Source: Limnanthes douglasii subsp. nivea
Taxonomy: Eukaryota; Streptophyta; Magnoliopsida; Brassicales; Limnanthaceae
Length of the DNA stretch: 64,000 bases
Reading direction: 5' to 3'
NCBI GenBank assembly: GCA_036936605.1
Contig: JAUPFV010000003.1
Span: forward strand, 105,037,278-105,101,277
This document shows, piece by piece, positions 21,891-34,585 of this stretch (positions are counted from its first letter, which is position 1; the number at the start of each line of letters is the position of its first letter). The notes beneath the pieces were generated by a model. That model saw only the letters and a program-made list of their open reading frames with translations. It had not been told where the DNA came from and made no database searches. A program made the position numbers and the translations under genes.

Positions 21891-24840
21891 AACATATAAT
21901 CGGTAGGAACTGTTAAGTCCCATACTATTTCAATCTTTGTTCCCCATGCTTCACATTCTTCATTGAATTTTTTTTTTTGCCTCACAAATTGTAACACAAT
22001 CAATTAGTTAACTAATGAATGAAGTTTTATAGTATTTTGAGGTTCATACTTTAATCTATATTTTCCAAAATATATCGTTAAACTGGTTAACCTTCTGGAT
22101 ATGTCTGCCTTTTGTGATACATTATTCAAACTGTAAAATTATTATACCACGATGATGTAACTCTGAAAACACATGCATACTTTTTTATTGGTAAATCAAT
22201 CAAGTTCGTAGTGACTAATATAGTGCTTATATTTATCATGTTTTCTTTTCTTGTAAGGATTATACTAATTACATGTTCAAACTTTCATATAAAATGACAA
22301 ACAATTTGTTATTAATTTGGTTTGGAAGTATTTCCGGTGAGGCCATATAATTTTTTAGTTTGGTGAATATTATGTCAAATTATTCGTTCCAATGAAATTT
22401 CTTATAGGCTTATACATCTACAAAAATGAATGACCCATATCCGAAGACTTCGATATAAATCTAGAAAAATCAACTAACTCACTAGTTAATTGTTGAAAAT
22501 ATTTGATATTATATGTTAGAGTCAGTTTGGTTACAACGTTTAATTAAACCTTTAATTCATTTTACTAACGATAAAAAAATGATATTCTACATCAAATGAA
22601 TAATTGATCTTATTGATTTGAAGTTAAAAAAATTAGATTTGTTAATGTCTTGGTTATAACGGTTAAACATTTCTTATTTATGTCACTCTTTGCCAACATA
22701 TTGTTTATATAATTTTTTATCTTTTTAACCAATATATTACAGAGTATATGATTGATAATTTGTTTGTACATTACCATTATATTTTTTAAGACACGTAATA
22801 TGACTTGATAGCAATATAATCCATATGTTATCATAAATAGAATAGTTTTGGTCGTCCGTATATATTTTGATTTAATTATAACTAAAATAAGCATCCATTA
22901 AAAGAAAAAACTCATGTCATCACAATTTATCTACGAGCAGATATATTCAACGTAATATAAAATAATCCTTCGGAGATATGGTTTTTGGATTTTTCTAGAA
23001 AGAATAATATATGCTTATGTTTTATCCACCATACTATTTTCTCAACACGTGTTTAATAAATTGTAAAAAAAAATATTTTTGTTACATCATTAACATTTGA
23101 GACGAAGACCACTATATTAAGTTTTACAAAATTGAATAAAGATGGTTTTAACTTACCATTTAGTATTCTACTAACTACATAAATTTTTCAGCTAAACTAT
23201 TTATCTTTTTAATTTTGTCTCACGGGTTGAGTCGTAAAGGTTGTCTAGTTTATTGTACAACCCTTCAAGGTATAGTTTAAAGGTCATCCATATAATTTAT
23301 CTAGTATATAAGCTAATTATAGATGTTATAAGATCATGAGTAGGTAAAAAACAACGATATAATATTTCCTATCATGTCTATGATTGCTTTGAATTAGTCT
23401 AAGATGATTCTAAATAATGAATTTTACAGGTCGATGGTATGACAAACCTAATGATTTATATTATATGAAGCTAGTGTCTTCTCAAAATATCATTATAAGA
23501 ACCGAATGCATTGGTCACTATAAATAATGTGCAAATATTTTATCGGTTAACTAGTATTGAAGCCTTAAAATTATCAATATATTTAGTTCTTTCCCATCTA
23601 AATCCAACTAACTTCTTATTAAATTTTCATATATTAAAAAATGTGAATCATATTGTCATATTTCTTTTGTATAATCTGTTGTCGGGGATTTACCTTTCAA
23701 TTAAAACTCTTTTTATTTTCATATCAATGTTCAGATAGACTATTAATGTATTTTTAAATGGTGATCTTATACTATTTAAATCACCATCATTAAAACTTAT
23801 GGTTAGTTCTAATAGTTGGTATGAATTTCATGAAGATTTATTAATAATATGCACATTTTAATCTATCTCATGCCTCTTTGTGGAAGAGTGTGTATCCTAT
23901 AAAAATATATATTCTTTTAAAATTATGCAGACGATGACTTTATTTTTGTTATTTTCAAGACTCTCATCCAATTTTTGTTGGTCACTTTTTTTTTATCTTT
24001 TTGAATTTGATTAGTTTTTCATGGTTAACAAGTTTTTAAATTATGTCATGCACGTGACTGAATTTATTGGTTTATGACCATACTCATTATAGTTGGAATT
24101 ATAACATATTGTTTGATACTCATTGTTTGAAGCTATCATATCCCTTGATTTTTAAGTTCATTTTCTCTTAATTTTATCTTATTAATAAATTCAATTAAGG
24201 GGACATATCTTTGATTTTCATAACATGAATTTTGATTTATTTATATCATATGTCGGTATGATATTTTAATTTCAATACGTGTATCTCATTTTTTGTTTCA
24301 ATCAAATATATTTTATATTTATTTATAAGTTGGTGGTGTTATTCTTCACCTTTTTGTTTTTTTTATTCTTAATGAGTATTTATACTCTTCATATAAAAAA
24401 TTATATTGTCATAATTCGATTTGCAGTCAATGCATTGAGTAAAGGATATTTATGTGTGAATTCTTGTTTGAGCCCAACAATTATAATTTTGGCTCATATA
24501 TATTTAAATTATATATTTTTGAACAACCCGTTACATATAATAACGCAATATTGGTCATTATTTTGTAGTATAAATATATGATAAAAATCTTATTCTTTAT
24601 TGATAATTTTACTCTAAATAAACCGACTACAAAAAGGAATCATGATTTATCAAACTTATCAGTTGACCCTGCAATCGGGTTAATAAACTAATCAACCATC
24701 TTCCATTATACTCTTGATTGTCTCTGAGAGTACTATCAAACCCAATGGCTAGTAACTGTGCATTGAGGGTTTGGATGTTTATTGTGTTAAAATTGATATT
24801 TCATATATTGCAGTACATAAGGATGATTGAAACACTCATG
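21891..24840. other. Unassigned AT-rich region
   Basis: About 3 kb without a supported gene. Open frames at 22610-22894, 23511-23738 and 24279-24581 translate to low-complexity Ile/Phe/Leu/Tyr strings from A/T-rich DNA. Some minus-strand words around 23500-23700 look weakly coding-like, but I could not tie them to a family. Confidence 0.5.
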
Positions 24841-25445
24841 TGTTAATATACAGTCCAATTAAGGCCCAATTTATAACTTAGTGTATATTAGAGTAGAGTT
24901 ATTTGTTAGAAAGGTTATTAAAAAGTAATATAGTCTATTTTTGGAGTGGTGTATGGTTATGAGAGAGTCATAGAAAGAGACATTAAATACAAATAAATTG
25001 ATTTCGTGTTTTGGATTTATTACGTGCAATCACAGTAAAGAGGTCGGGTCAATAGGTAAATAATATCCATTGTTACTAATTTTTACACAACTTGTTTGAG
25101 ATATTTAGGGATTCACTTTGACCAAGTGAATTTTTATTAAGAGCTATGGTTTGGAAACACAGGTGGAACAGTGTAGTATTTTTTGATATTTTTTCATTGT
25201 GCTTCCTTTTTTATTTATCTATTATTTTATAATTGTTAATGGATTTGTAGATCTTTGTGTGATTCAGTTTTACTTGTATCATCAACTCATTATAATAATA
25301 TAAGTGTTTTGGGTGGACTCTTCATCAGTTCTGTGTTTGTTAACATTTTACATTGAGAGGATTTTTCCACGTATAAATCTTGTGTGTTTTTTTGTGTATC
25401 CGCTGATTTACTATTGTTTGGAACTTTTAGAGTGTGAACCCAAAT
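24841..25445 (+). repeat. Isolated copia-type LTR with degenerate primer site
   Basis: It begins tgttaatatacagtccaatt, and its right part (gaggatttttccacgtataa, then atcttgtgtg) is typical of the transcribed end of Tnt1-like LTRs. Shortly after, at 25456-25468, actggttaagatcc resembles a worn tRNA-Met primer site. An ATGAGTGAAG start-like word follows at about 25482. No second LTR was found, so it is a solo or truncated LTR. Confidence 0.45.
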
Positions 25446-25830
25446 TTAGAACTGGTTAAGATCCAAATACTATGAGTGAAGCAATAATTATCAAACATAA
25501 AAGTGTTGGATTCAACACATGGCTTATACAACCAATATTTTAAATTTAATCCGCAACTTATGAGTTTGTTTAAAACTGATAATTTATCTTGGATAATAAT
25601 TAAATAAAATGACGAAATATATTATACTTATTTTATATTAATCCAACCCATCCAATAAAAAATAAACATATGAATAAAGTGATAGATGTTTTATATATCA
25701 TCATTTGACTCAATAGCTATTTCGGAATGAGCAGATATATCCGGTGTAAAGCTCTAAGGTTCAAGTAGTCTGCAACTTGATTAGAGTGAACGGATGAGGC
25801 TAATGTGGTGTCATGTTCGAAAAAATGATT

Positions 25831-26060
25831 TGTTAGGGTCGCGACCAAAGTCTCACATCCCATATCGGTTAAACATGGGAAGGATCAAAGTTATATAAGT
25901 AAGAACATATCTCAAGTAGTATGAGGCATTTTGGGTGTGGACCAAGAGAAAAGTCTTGTGGAACTTCAGGCCCAAAACGGACAATATCATACTAATGTGG
26001 ATATCAGACTATTCTTACTTATATACGGAGACGGAATATGCGGTAGCCCTATTCCCAACA
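25831..26060 (+). repeat. TRIM LTR 1 (230 bp)
   Basis: It begins tgttagggtcgcgacc and ends attcccaaca, followed by primer site aatggtatcagaac at 26061-26074. It is the best TG...CA-bounded copy. Confidence 0.8.
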
Positions 26061-26656
26061 AATGGTATCAGAACTCCAGGTCCAACATGTTGAACCAGAT
26101 CATAAATCGTGTCAATGCATAGAAAATTAATGCATTTACATACTATTTATGTATGAATAATTACATCTTCTTCTTTTTTGAGTTTAATTAGTTTAAGTAA
26201 GTAAAAAGAGCTAAAAAATAAATGGATTATGCCAATTCTACTAGTATTCGACTGAATCTTACGGAGCTTGTTCATACATGCCATCTCGAGTCTGATCATA
26301 GAAAAGATTCTCTTCAAACAAACTAGCATATCCTATGTATGGGGTTTACATTGTGGTTAGAACAAAGATACATTTGGTTGTGAATTCCAATGTAGCAGAT
26401 AAAAGTATTTTTCTGCATGACCTTATCAATAGTTCAAGTCACACACTCCCATAATCCATTTTCTTTTCATAGAATCCCTTCAAGTCTAGTTTGGAATGCC
26501 TGTGGAGTGTCACTAAGGAACAAACATGGTGGTCGAGTAGGCAGATAAATCCGCTGTAAAGCTCTATGATTCATATAGTCGGCAAGCTGATTAGAGTGAG
26601 CAGATGGAAGTCGATTAGGAGGAGGCTAATGTGGTGCCATGTTCGCAAATAGGATT

Positions 26657-26857
26657 TGTTAGGGTGACGACCAAATTCTCACATCTCATATTGGTTAAAC
26701 ATGGTAAAAATCGGTGGTATATAAGTAAAAATATATCTCAAATAGTATGAGGATTTTTGGGAGTGGACCAAAAGCAAAGTTGTACGGATCTTTGGGCCCA
26801 GAGCGGACAATATCATACTAGTATGGAGACGGAATACGCGGTACCCATATTCATAAA
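26657..26857 (+). repeat. TRIM LTR 2 (about 201 bp)
   Basis: It begins tgttagggtgacgacc and lacks about 30 bases present in copies 1 and 3 before the ggagacggaata word. The primer site is mutated to atggtaagagagc. Confidence 0.75.
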
Positions 26858-27140
26858 AATGGTAAGAGAGCTCCAGGCCCAGACAAAACACGATGTGGAT
26901 GAAATTCTCGACGGTCGAACATGCTGAACCAACAATCTTGCTTAAGGTGACTAATCTACTCTATACAACCTAGTTCATGGTGCCTATGGAGTGGCACTAA
27001 GGGACACACATGATGGTCGAATGACCAGATAGATCCATTGTAAAGCTCTATGGTTCAGGTAGTCCACAACCTGATTAAAGTGAGTGGATGTAAGTCAATT
27101 GAGAGGAGGCTAAAGTGGTATCATGTTAGAAAAACAGATT

Positions 27141-27370
27141 TTTTAGGGTGGCGACCAAAGTCCCACATCCCACATTTGTTAAACATGTGAAGGATCAGTA
27201 GTATATAAGTAAGAAGATATCTCAAATAGTATGATACATTTTGAATGTGGACCAAAAGCAAAGTCGTGTGGGTTTTCGGGTCCAGCGGACAATATCATAC
27301 TAGTGTGGAGAGATTTGATTATTTGTATTTATATACGGAGATGGAATATGCGGTACCCATATTCACAAAA
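27141..27370 (+). repeat. TRIM LTR 3 (230 bp)
   Basis: It aligns with LTR 1 from ttttagggtggcgacc (first G lost) to attcacaaaa, followed by an intact primer site aatggtatcagagctcc at 27371. Confidence 0.75.
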
Positions 27371-27709
27371 AATGGTATCAGAGCTCCAGACCCATACAAA
27401 ACACGATGTGGATGAAATTCTCGACGGTCGAACATGCTGAACCAACAATCATGCTCAAGGTGAATGATCTGCTCTATACAACCTAGTTCGGAGTGCATGC
27501 GGCGCTAAGGAACAGTCGGTATAATCAATGGTAAGACCTAGTTCATAGTGCATATAGAGTGGCACTAAAGAACATACAATGTGGTCGAGTGAGTAGATAA
27601 ATCTGTTATAAAGCTTTTACGATTCAGGTAGTCTGCAACCTGACTAAAATGAACGGATTGAATTCAATTGAAAGGATACTAAAATGGTACTTTGTTCGAG
27701 AAGAGAATT

Positions 27710-27790
27710 TGTTAGGATGACGACCGAAATTCTTTATCCCACAACAGTTAAACATAGAAAAAATAAGTGATACGTAGATAAGAACATAAT
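27710..27790 (+). repeat. TRIM LTR 4, 3'-truncated
   Basis: It begins tgttaggatgacgacc and keeps the gttaaacat word, then loses similarity after the agataagaacata motif near 27790. Confidence 0.6.
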
Positions 27791-29813
27791 TCATAGACCT
27801 TTTGAAAATTTACTGAAAATAAAAAACGCAAAAAGATAAATATACCAATAAAATTGTAGATTATATATCATTTGCTCAATAACTATTTCATATATTTATG
27901 ATTTAATTCAACCGTACTTTGGGCACTCACACAAATATTGGGTCATTTACTACGAAAAATATTGGGTCAGCACGAGTAGTTTAATAATTATTTCCTCCAT
28001 GTAAATTAAGATTAAGTTAAAGCTTTGAATCATTGGATGAGCCAATTTAGTGGAGAACTATTTTTTTTTTATAATCTTTTATATTTAACTTTCATTTCAT
28101 CAATTGTGACAGTGCATTGTTTTTTAATTTAATAAAAAAATAGTATTATTATTAAAATCTTGTATGATTTGTATTTATTACTGTACATAAATTTTAAATG
28201 ACAAGTAATTAGGGGAAAATATTATATGGAAAAAGTGTTATACAGCCATAATATTAATTATTAAATAATTTATTTGTATACTCCTAAACATAAACATGAC
28301 AAATTAAGATGAAATAGTATTTTCTTGAACCTCTTTTTGTTAAATTAAGATGAAATAGTATTATTATGAGACATAGAGATGAGGCTAAACATGATGACTA
28401 GCGTGACACCAAGCTTTCATCATTGATGTTGTTATTGATCATTTCAATCTTAAATCTGCTTTTCCACCAACTCCCTTTTTTATGTGTCAACCCAACATAT
28501 ACATATTACGACCAATTAGGTGTAACAAGACAGTCTCCCACGCTACCATTATGCCTCAATCAAATCACGTTCACATCTTGATGTTGAATCATGTGCTTTT
28601 TAAAACTACTGTACTATTACTTAATCGAATTAATAATTATATTAAACACGTAACAGTACAAAAAATAAGTATATTTTAATAATTAAAACAAGGACGGTTT
28701 CTTTTTTATATTCTAAAACTCATTTATTAATAATATTTTGATTTTTATAAAAAAATTATTATAATTTTGTTTCTAAATAATTTCCATTAGTTTTGTTTTT
28801 AAGGTTGGAGGATCTCTTATTTTTATATTTTTATTTTTATTTTATTTTTATATTTAATAATTTAGTTCTTTTTTAATAAAATATGAAAATAAAAAAATAA
28901 ATTAAAATTAAATTAAAATTAAAATTAATAAAAATAATTTTGAAACAAATTGACATCACAATAAATATTAATATACGACAAAATAAAGTATTTTTTTAAT
29001 CAAAATAAATGTTTTTATTATATGAGAGATATACAAATGTACTTGGGTAAGAAAAAATGGTATTTAGATAAAAACTAAGTAGAAATATTAAATAAAGAAT
29101 TCTCTCAGACTTCTAATCGAACCAAACCCTAGCTATTACATGAACCTCTCGCCTCTAAATCGTCATAGATTCTAGTGATTGTTTCTCTCTCAGCCGTCTA
29201 ATTTATCACCTAGTTTTTTCTCTCCTTCGATTATTTCTATAATCGAACTTATGAGGTGATATAGAAATAGACACGAGGTAACTTGAGAGTCATATCTCAC
29301 TTAATTCGGCTATCTTATCTTTCATTTTAAAAACAATTATTGCAAAATTACTTTGGAAGGATTATAGAATTTGATGACGGTTTAGCTTGAGTGTGGTGCC
29401 TACTGGATTACAAAATCGTTCTGATACAAGGAGAACATGTACTGATTTTCCATCTTATGATAAATTTATATCTCTATAAAATATCTAAAACAACTTTCCT
29501 TGTTTTTTTCTATCTCTACACAGGTTTTGAACTCTCCTCAAGCTACCATAGATTTCGGTGACTTTTTCCCTTCCAGCAATCTAATTTGTCTATTATTAAT
29601 TCTTTTACTTTTGACTTTTCCTCGAAGAACGAATCTTGAGATAAGATAGGAAAATGGGTCGGTAGCTCGGAAGTTTGATCTCACCGGGTTTAGCCCGTTA
29701 AGGAGAGAAGTTTATAGTTGAACTCTTTTAGAGCAAAAAAAACAATATCAGTTTGGTCTTTCAGTTATTTGTGATTTCAGTGAGCTATCTCAAGCTTGTG
29801 ACCTCGAAAGACT
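27791..29813. other. Unassigned AT-rich region
   Basis: No protein segment recognised. 28690-28980 is nearly pure A/T. Around 29100-29330 and 29510-29750 the text repeats loosely (tagattctagtgattgtttc versus tagatttcggtgactttttc), suggesting an old local duplication. Confidence 0.45.
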
Positions 29814-29863
29814 AACTCGCCTGCATGAAGCCAGAATCGCTAGTAATTATCAGTTTGGCTATG
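29814..29863 (+). pseudogene. Short plastid 16S rRNA-like fragment
   Basis: The text aactcgcctgcatgaagcc, one mismatch, then gaatcgctagtaat matches the 3' region of bacterial/plastid 16S rRNA, where the plastid gene reads on into cgccggtcagcca. The window diverges into tatcagtttggctatg. The match is about 35 bases plus a fading flank, so it would be a small, old nuclear insertion of plastid DNA. The upstream flank (gtgagct...) may be a more eroded continuation. No other rRNA portion is present. Confidence 0.5.
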
Positions 29864-30339
29864 TGTGTTGATGGAGAAAGAGAATTCAAAAGGGCATAAA
29901 AAGCTACTGTTTGGAAGGAGCCAGTAATCGATCTAAGTATTTACTTCCCAAAGATCCTATATAGGTTCCTTAAGATCTTTCTGGTTTTTGGGTAATCTTC
30001 TTTCATTGCTTTTCGTGTGGTAGTACTTGTGCTGGAGTTTAGCTGAGTGAAAGTAATCGATTTACAATTCCATAGACAGAGACCTTGAATCCTATTTGTG
30101 ATTGGATTATGATTTTGTTTATGCTACTTTTCAACTAAAGATAGCTCTGGTTTTGACCTGTATTATAATTATGTCTGGTGGAACTACCTGTAAATAAGCT
30201 TGTTAGTGAATAAGAAATTAGTCTATCCGAGTTTTAAATCTAATAAAAATATATATATATATATATATTGATCAGTAATGCTTAGGATAGATCTCGAAAG
30301 AACCCGATTTCTAGACTATCCAATAACATAATGGCTATG
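29864..30339. other. Unassigned
   Basis: Mixed-composition sequence of unknown origin, ending in a TA microsatellite at about 30249-30268, next to the 3' end of LINE-2. No readable ORF. Confidence 0.4.
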
Positions 30340-33300
30340 AGCTGATTAGAAATATAAGTATATGAGTCCACTTATGAGTCCACTTGGCGAGCCAGTCCAC
30401 GGCTGAATTTTGCTCCCTATGAATGTGGGTTATTTACATATTTGTTGATATTTATTTCCTGCTACAATTAAGTATATGTGAAAGGAACCATAGTACATTT
30501 TGATTGATCATCATGGCAATTAGAATATTTGAATCAGACTCAATGTCTACGTTAGTGATTTTCAATTTAGATCATAGTAGAAAAGTGTTAAGAAGTGCTC
30601 GACTTTCTGCTATTATATGGGTATGCTTCACATATAACTTCCCACTAGCTGATATGATATCATCTTTGTGAGTCATGATTATGGCATCTCCACTTGTCTC
30701 ACCGTTTATAGTACAAGGGTCGTTAATGTTTAGCTTACCCATAAGTAGAGGGAGGTATCCAGTTGATATAACAAGCCTTTCTATGACTACTTAAGTGATT
30801 GTACAACCAAGTGCTAATGCAGAGTCTACATCTTTATCCCAATGAGATCTTTTAAAGAGGTTGCCAGCATCCAGTTTTTGTATTGTATTAGTGATTTTCT
30901 AGATTGTTGTAGGACTTGTATTGATGATTTGATGATGATTTGCCTTGTTTCTGTTAGACCATAAAGACCAGCGGATGACTACTGGTATGATAGTTCAATG
31001 TGGATCTCTTTTGTAGTGGACCAGAACCATGACCTAATTACATGTTTCAGAGTCATATAACTGGCAATATTTATGTTGAATATTCTGCCAAAGTAATGTC
31101 AGAATTCCAAGTTATCCTGCATTGGACAGAAAGGTGATTGATTGTTTCACAAATTATCACAATATTGCATTTAGATGCAAGATATAAATTCCTATGTTGT
31201 AGAACTTCATCAACATAAATCCAGTTTTTCAACAGCCTCAAAAAAAGAGGAAAGAACACTTCTTTGGAGTGATTGAATTCGAAAGTTTCTTGAATATAGA
31301 GGATTTGGTTCATTTGTGTCTGATTTTCTCCAAAGTAGCTTTAGTGTCATCTGTTCCTTTCTGTCTGGGAGTCCATTGGATAGAATCTTCTTCATATTAT
31401 TTTATGGAGAGCTTTGTGATTTTATGAATATTTAAGGAAGAACATTGTGTTGTAGTTTTGAGTAGTTCCATCTACCTTCAGTCCAAAATTCAATCACTTT
31501 TTCTTGAACATACCAATTGTTAGTATCATTAGGATTAAGAGAAATTAATGGTTTGTTAGAGCACTATGAGTCCAACCAGAACTCAAGGTCTTCTTTACCT
31601 AATTTTCATAAGATAAAATATTCTGCTATAAGCATGACCTTTACTAGCTTCTTCCAGATTTTGGAGTTAGATGGTTTTATCTGGACTTGCATAAGATGTT
31701 GAACGGAAAAATATTTTGGATGCATAAGCTTGGACCAATTACTATTTCATTTTCTAAAAATATACAAGAGCTTACAGGTGCAAGTCTGAGAAGTTTTTTC
31801 AAATTTTCTGATAATTAATCCTTATTTATCGTATGGCTTACATATGGTGTTCCAGCTAGTCCATGATATTGATTTGTGTTGGTCACTAGTTCCCCATATG
31901 AATCTATTAATGATATTTTCTATTCTTTTTGTTATAGATATTGTCAAATGAATGATTTGAAGATGGAAGACCGGAACAACAAGTATGATAGCTTAGATTA
32001 ATGTGAGTCTTCCTTTAAATGATAATAGTAAGTTGTCTTTATCTTTAATTTTTGTTCTCATTTTGGTAATAATATCTTCAAACTGTGAAGCTATGATTTT
32101 ATTATGTATGTTGATACGGAGATACTTCATTGGAACATTTCCTCCTTTGAATCTAGTAGTGCGTTCTATAGCATGAATGCTGACAATAGATATTTTGTTA
32201 GAATGAATAAAGAAGGTTTTGTTTTTGTTGATGACTTGCCTAGATATGCCTTTATAAAACTGTGGAAAGTTTCGGATTTTGATGATGATCGGTGTTAATG
32301 CATTGCTGAATATTAACATATCATCTGCATATGCTAGATATAGAACCATGATTGAACTAGATGATTTGGATCTTAAGCCATTGTGGTCCAGGCTGAGTCT
32401 TTTTAAAACTTTAAGAGGAAACTCTTCAGCAATGATGAAGAGACTTGGTGAGATTGGATCACCTTGTCTAACCCAATTAGTAAATTTGAAATATCTATTA
32501 GGCTCTCCATTTATTATAAAAAAACAGTTGGTGCTAATAAAACGTTTAATCCTGTCAACAAATACATTAGAAAAACCAAAAACTTTAGAATTTTAAAAAT
32601 AAAAGAGAAGAAGATTTTATCAAATACTTTTTCCATGTCGATTTTAATGAGCATGTTGCCTCCTTTTGCTTTCCTATTTAGGTCTTTCATTAATTAATTA
32701 ACTAATAGAATATTGTCTTGAATATTTCTCTTTGGATGAATCCACTTTACTATTCGAAGATTAGCTTAGGTAGGAGATTAAATAGCCTGCCATTGATGAG
32801 TCTGGAAAAAAATTTGTTAAATACAATGCATAAATTAATAGGTTTATAATTGTTTCAAGTCTTAGAAGATCCTTTCTTATGGATTAGATATATAATTGTT
32901 GCATATACTCCTTGAGGTACATAGTCATCATTGAAGAAAGCCTTGATAGCAGCACACAAGTCATGACCTATTATGGACCAACATTTACAAAAAATAGAGT
33001 GTTGAAACCATCAACACTGGAGACACTATATGGATTTAGGCCATTTATAGAGTTGTAAAACTCTTCATCTATTGGAAATATTAATAGAGCTATGCTGTCC
33101 TCATGAGTGATGATCTTTGTAATAATATAGGATAGGTCAGGGATATCTCTTTCAGTAGACTGTTCTGTCATAATTTTTTGAAATTGAGAGATAGCAAATG
33201 AACCAATCTCCTATTGATTTTCAATCCATGTATTGCCTTCTAGGATTCTAGATATTCTGCTTTTTTTCATTCTCTTGTTTACGTAGTTGTGAAGAACTAC

Positions 33301-33388
33301 TGAGTTTTTATCTTCATTTTGGGGCTAATTGTTGTTGCATTTCTACTTCCAGAAGGATCCATCCCTTGCTAATAGTTGTAGGTGATTG
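30340..33388 (-). mobile_element. LINE-2, 3' portion (RT to RNase H)
   Basis: A second L1-type LINE on the minus strand, related to LINE-1. It has RT, a zf-RVT region and RNase H. Its 5' side ends abruptly at 33388, where the copia-B LTR begins, and the sequence resumes at 40748. The left limit is approximate: the RNase H end word HREQNSAVDWLAKWT lies near 30380-30420, and no poly(A) boundary could be fixed. Confidence 0.85.
30380..31800 (-). pseudogene. LINE-2 zf-RVT region and RNase H
   Basis: At 31395-31071 two overlapping frames read like the zf-RVT region: EQMTLKLLWRKSDTNEPNP, and LKNWIYVDEVLQHRNLYLAS then ETINHLSVQCRITWNSDI, with the expected Cys/His spacing partly kept. From about 30850 to 30380 the RNase H domain follows, ending HREQNSAVDWLAKWT as in LINE-1. 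Too broken for residue-level inspection of the catalytic carboxylates. Confidence 0.7.
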
Positions 33389-33390
33389 TG
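31990..33390 (-). pseudogene. LINE-2 reverse transcriptase
   Basis: From 33171 the RT N-terminal block reads TKIITHEDSIALLIFPIDEE and SINGLNPYSVSSVDGFNTLF. Around 32460-32400 the translated text corresponds to the RQGDPLSPSLF(I)IAEE block. At 32349-31993 the catalytic box is intact: LYLAYADDMLIFSNAL, followed by MKYLRINIHNKIIASQFEDI. Stops and frameshifts divide it. Unlike LINE-1, the two catalytic Asp residues survive. Confidence 0.85.
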
Positions 33391-34046
33391 TTATATATTA
33401 TTCGAAATCGCATCAAATAATATATAAAAAATCACGGAAAAATAAATAAACTCCTTTCTAGATTCACCTAATGAATAAATACAAAACGAAGAACACTTAC
33501 GGATTTGCCTACTGCTTTCCATCAAGTATTCTCTTTTGTTCTTTTGTGTTCTTCAACGATTCTGTTTATGAAATTGAGAAACCTGCAGCATCAAATTAGT
33601 GAAGAAAGGAAAGGTTTCCAGACACTAAAGGAAGCGGCTGTATTTCTGATTAGGTTTTAGGATGATGAAATTCACAAACCTAGCCCCTTATTTATAGTCT
33701 TTACAATGTGAAGCCCAACATTGTAAAGCTTGTCCTTTATTACTTCGTTGTGTCCAGTGACCATAACCCAATAAGTTGATAATTCAATTTATATCATTGA
33801 TTTATTAATTCAGGCTTAAATGTTGAGATTTGGACCCTCTTCATCATAGTGCCCAAATTCAACCCGGTTACCACACTTGGGCCCATAACGCTTTTTTTCA
33901 CCCATATATCCAATTTAGTTAATTAAATAATTAACTCGATTAATTTTAATTTGGACTTCCTTAGACAATAACCAAATATTTTGATTTAGCATGTCGGTCC
34001 AAATTATTGTCGGTCCATAAATATATTAAATAAATGCATGCCAATA
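33389..34046 (-). repeat. Copia-B 3' LTR
   Basis: It begins tgttatatattattcgaaat and ends ccaata (mutated from ccaaca). In the element sense a TATA box actataaataagg (33686-33698) is preceded by an inverted repeat (33699-33728). Confidence 0.9.
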
Positions 34047-34058
34047 ATCTCCCATTTT
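34047..34058 (-). promoter_or_regulatory. Copia-B polypurine tract
   Basis: The minus strand reads aaaatgggagat directly before the LTR start, equivalent to the copia-A tract. Confidence 0.85.
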
Positions 34059-34585
34059 GACCGTCATATGCTACTCAAGAATACATATTCAACTTTAATG
34101 AGATCCATATATTTATTGTCAATGGTCAAACGGTACAACCCCGTACATGGCTGATAACAATAAATGACTAAATACCTCTTTCTCGTAATGTGAACAATAA
34201 GACACAACAGTAATCACATTATCATTATCATTCAATTACTTGGGCCAACTATGGAATGTGGCCTAAGAGTAATATGGCTTGTAATCATACATATCTACTC
34301 TAAAATGGTTCCTACCTTTGGAGATCCAATATTATATATATATATATTGCATAAACTTTAATGTGCACAATACTGCAAAATATAATATCAGATCCTATTA
34401 CAAACTCTCCCACTGAAACTAACAATCCTCTAAATCAACTACACCCATACGGATGGTGTGCCCCTAGAAAACCTTAGGCAAAACCGCCTTTGTTAGAGGA
34501 TCTATTATCATGGAGTTTGTGATGATGTGCTCTATACTTATCTGACCCATCTGTACTCTTTCTTTAACATGCATAAACTTTTTGT

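Larger units (their letters stand above)
25727..27790 (+). mobile_element. Tandem TRIM retrotransposon array
   Basis: Four LTR-like units of about 200-230 bases alternate with short internal segments. Each LTR starts tgttaggg(t)...gcgaccaaa and passes through ccacat...ggttaaacatg and a tatataagtaag promoter-like word; the three complete units end next to tggtatcagag, the primer-binding site. Internal segments share gtaaagctcta, aggttcaagtagtctgcaac and ctaatgtggt words and carry no coding capacity. Short LTRs, a primer site and no proteins are the definition of a terminal-repeat retrotransposon in miniature. The alternating LTR/internal layout suggests unequal recombination between LTRs rather than independent insertions. 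Confidence 0.8.

Noticed and set aside
22610..24581. Several 75-100-residue open frames in AT-rich DNA
   Set aside because: Ile/Leu/Phe/Tyr-rich translations without domains, start context or splice structure; typical of random AT-rich sequence.
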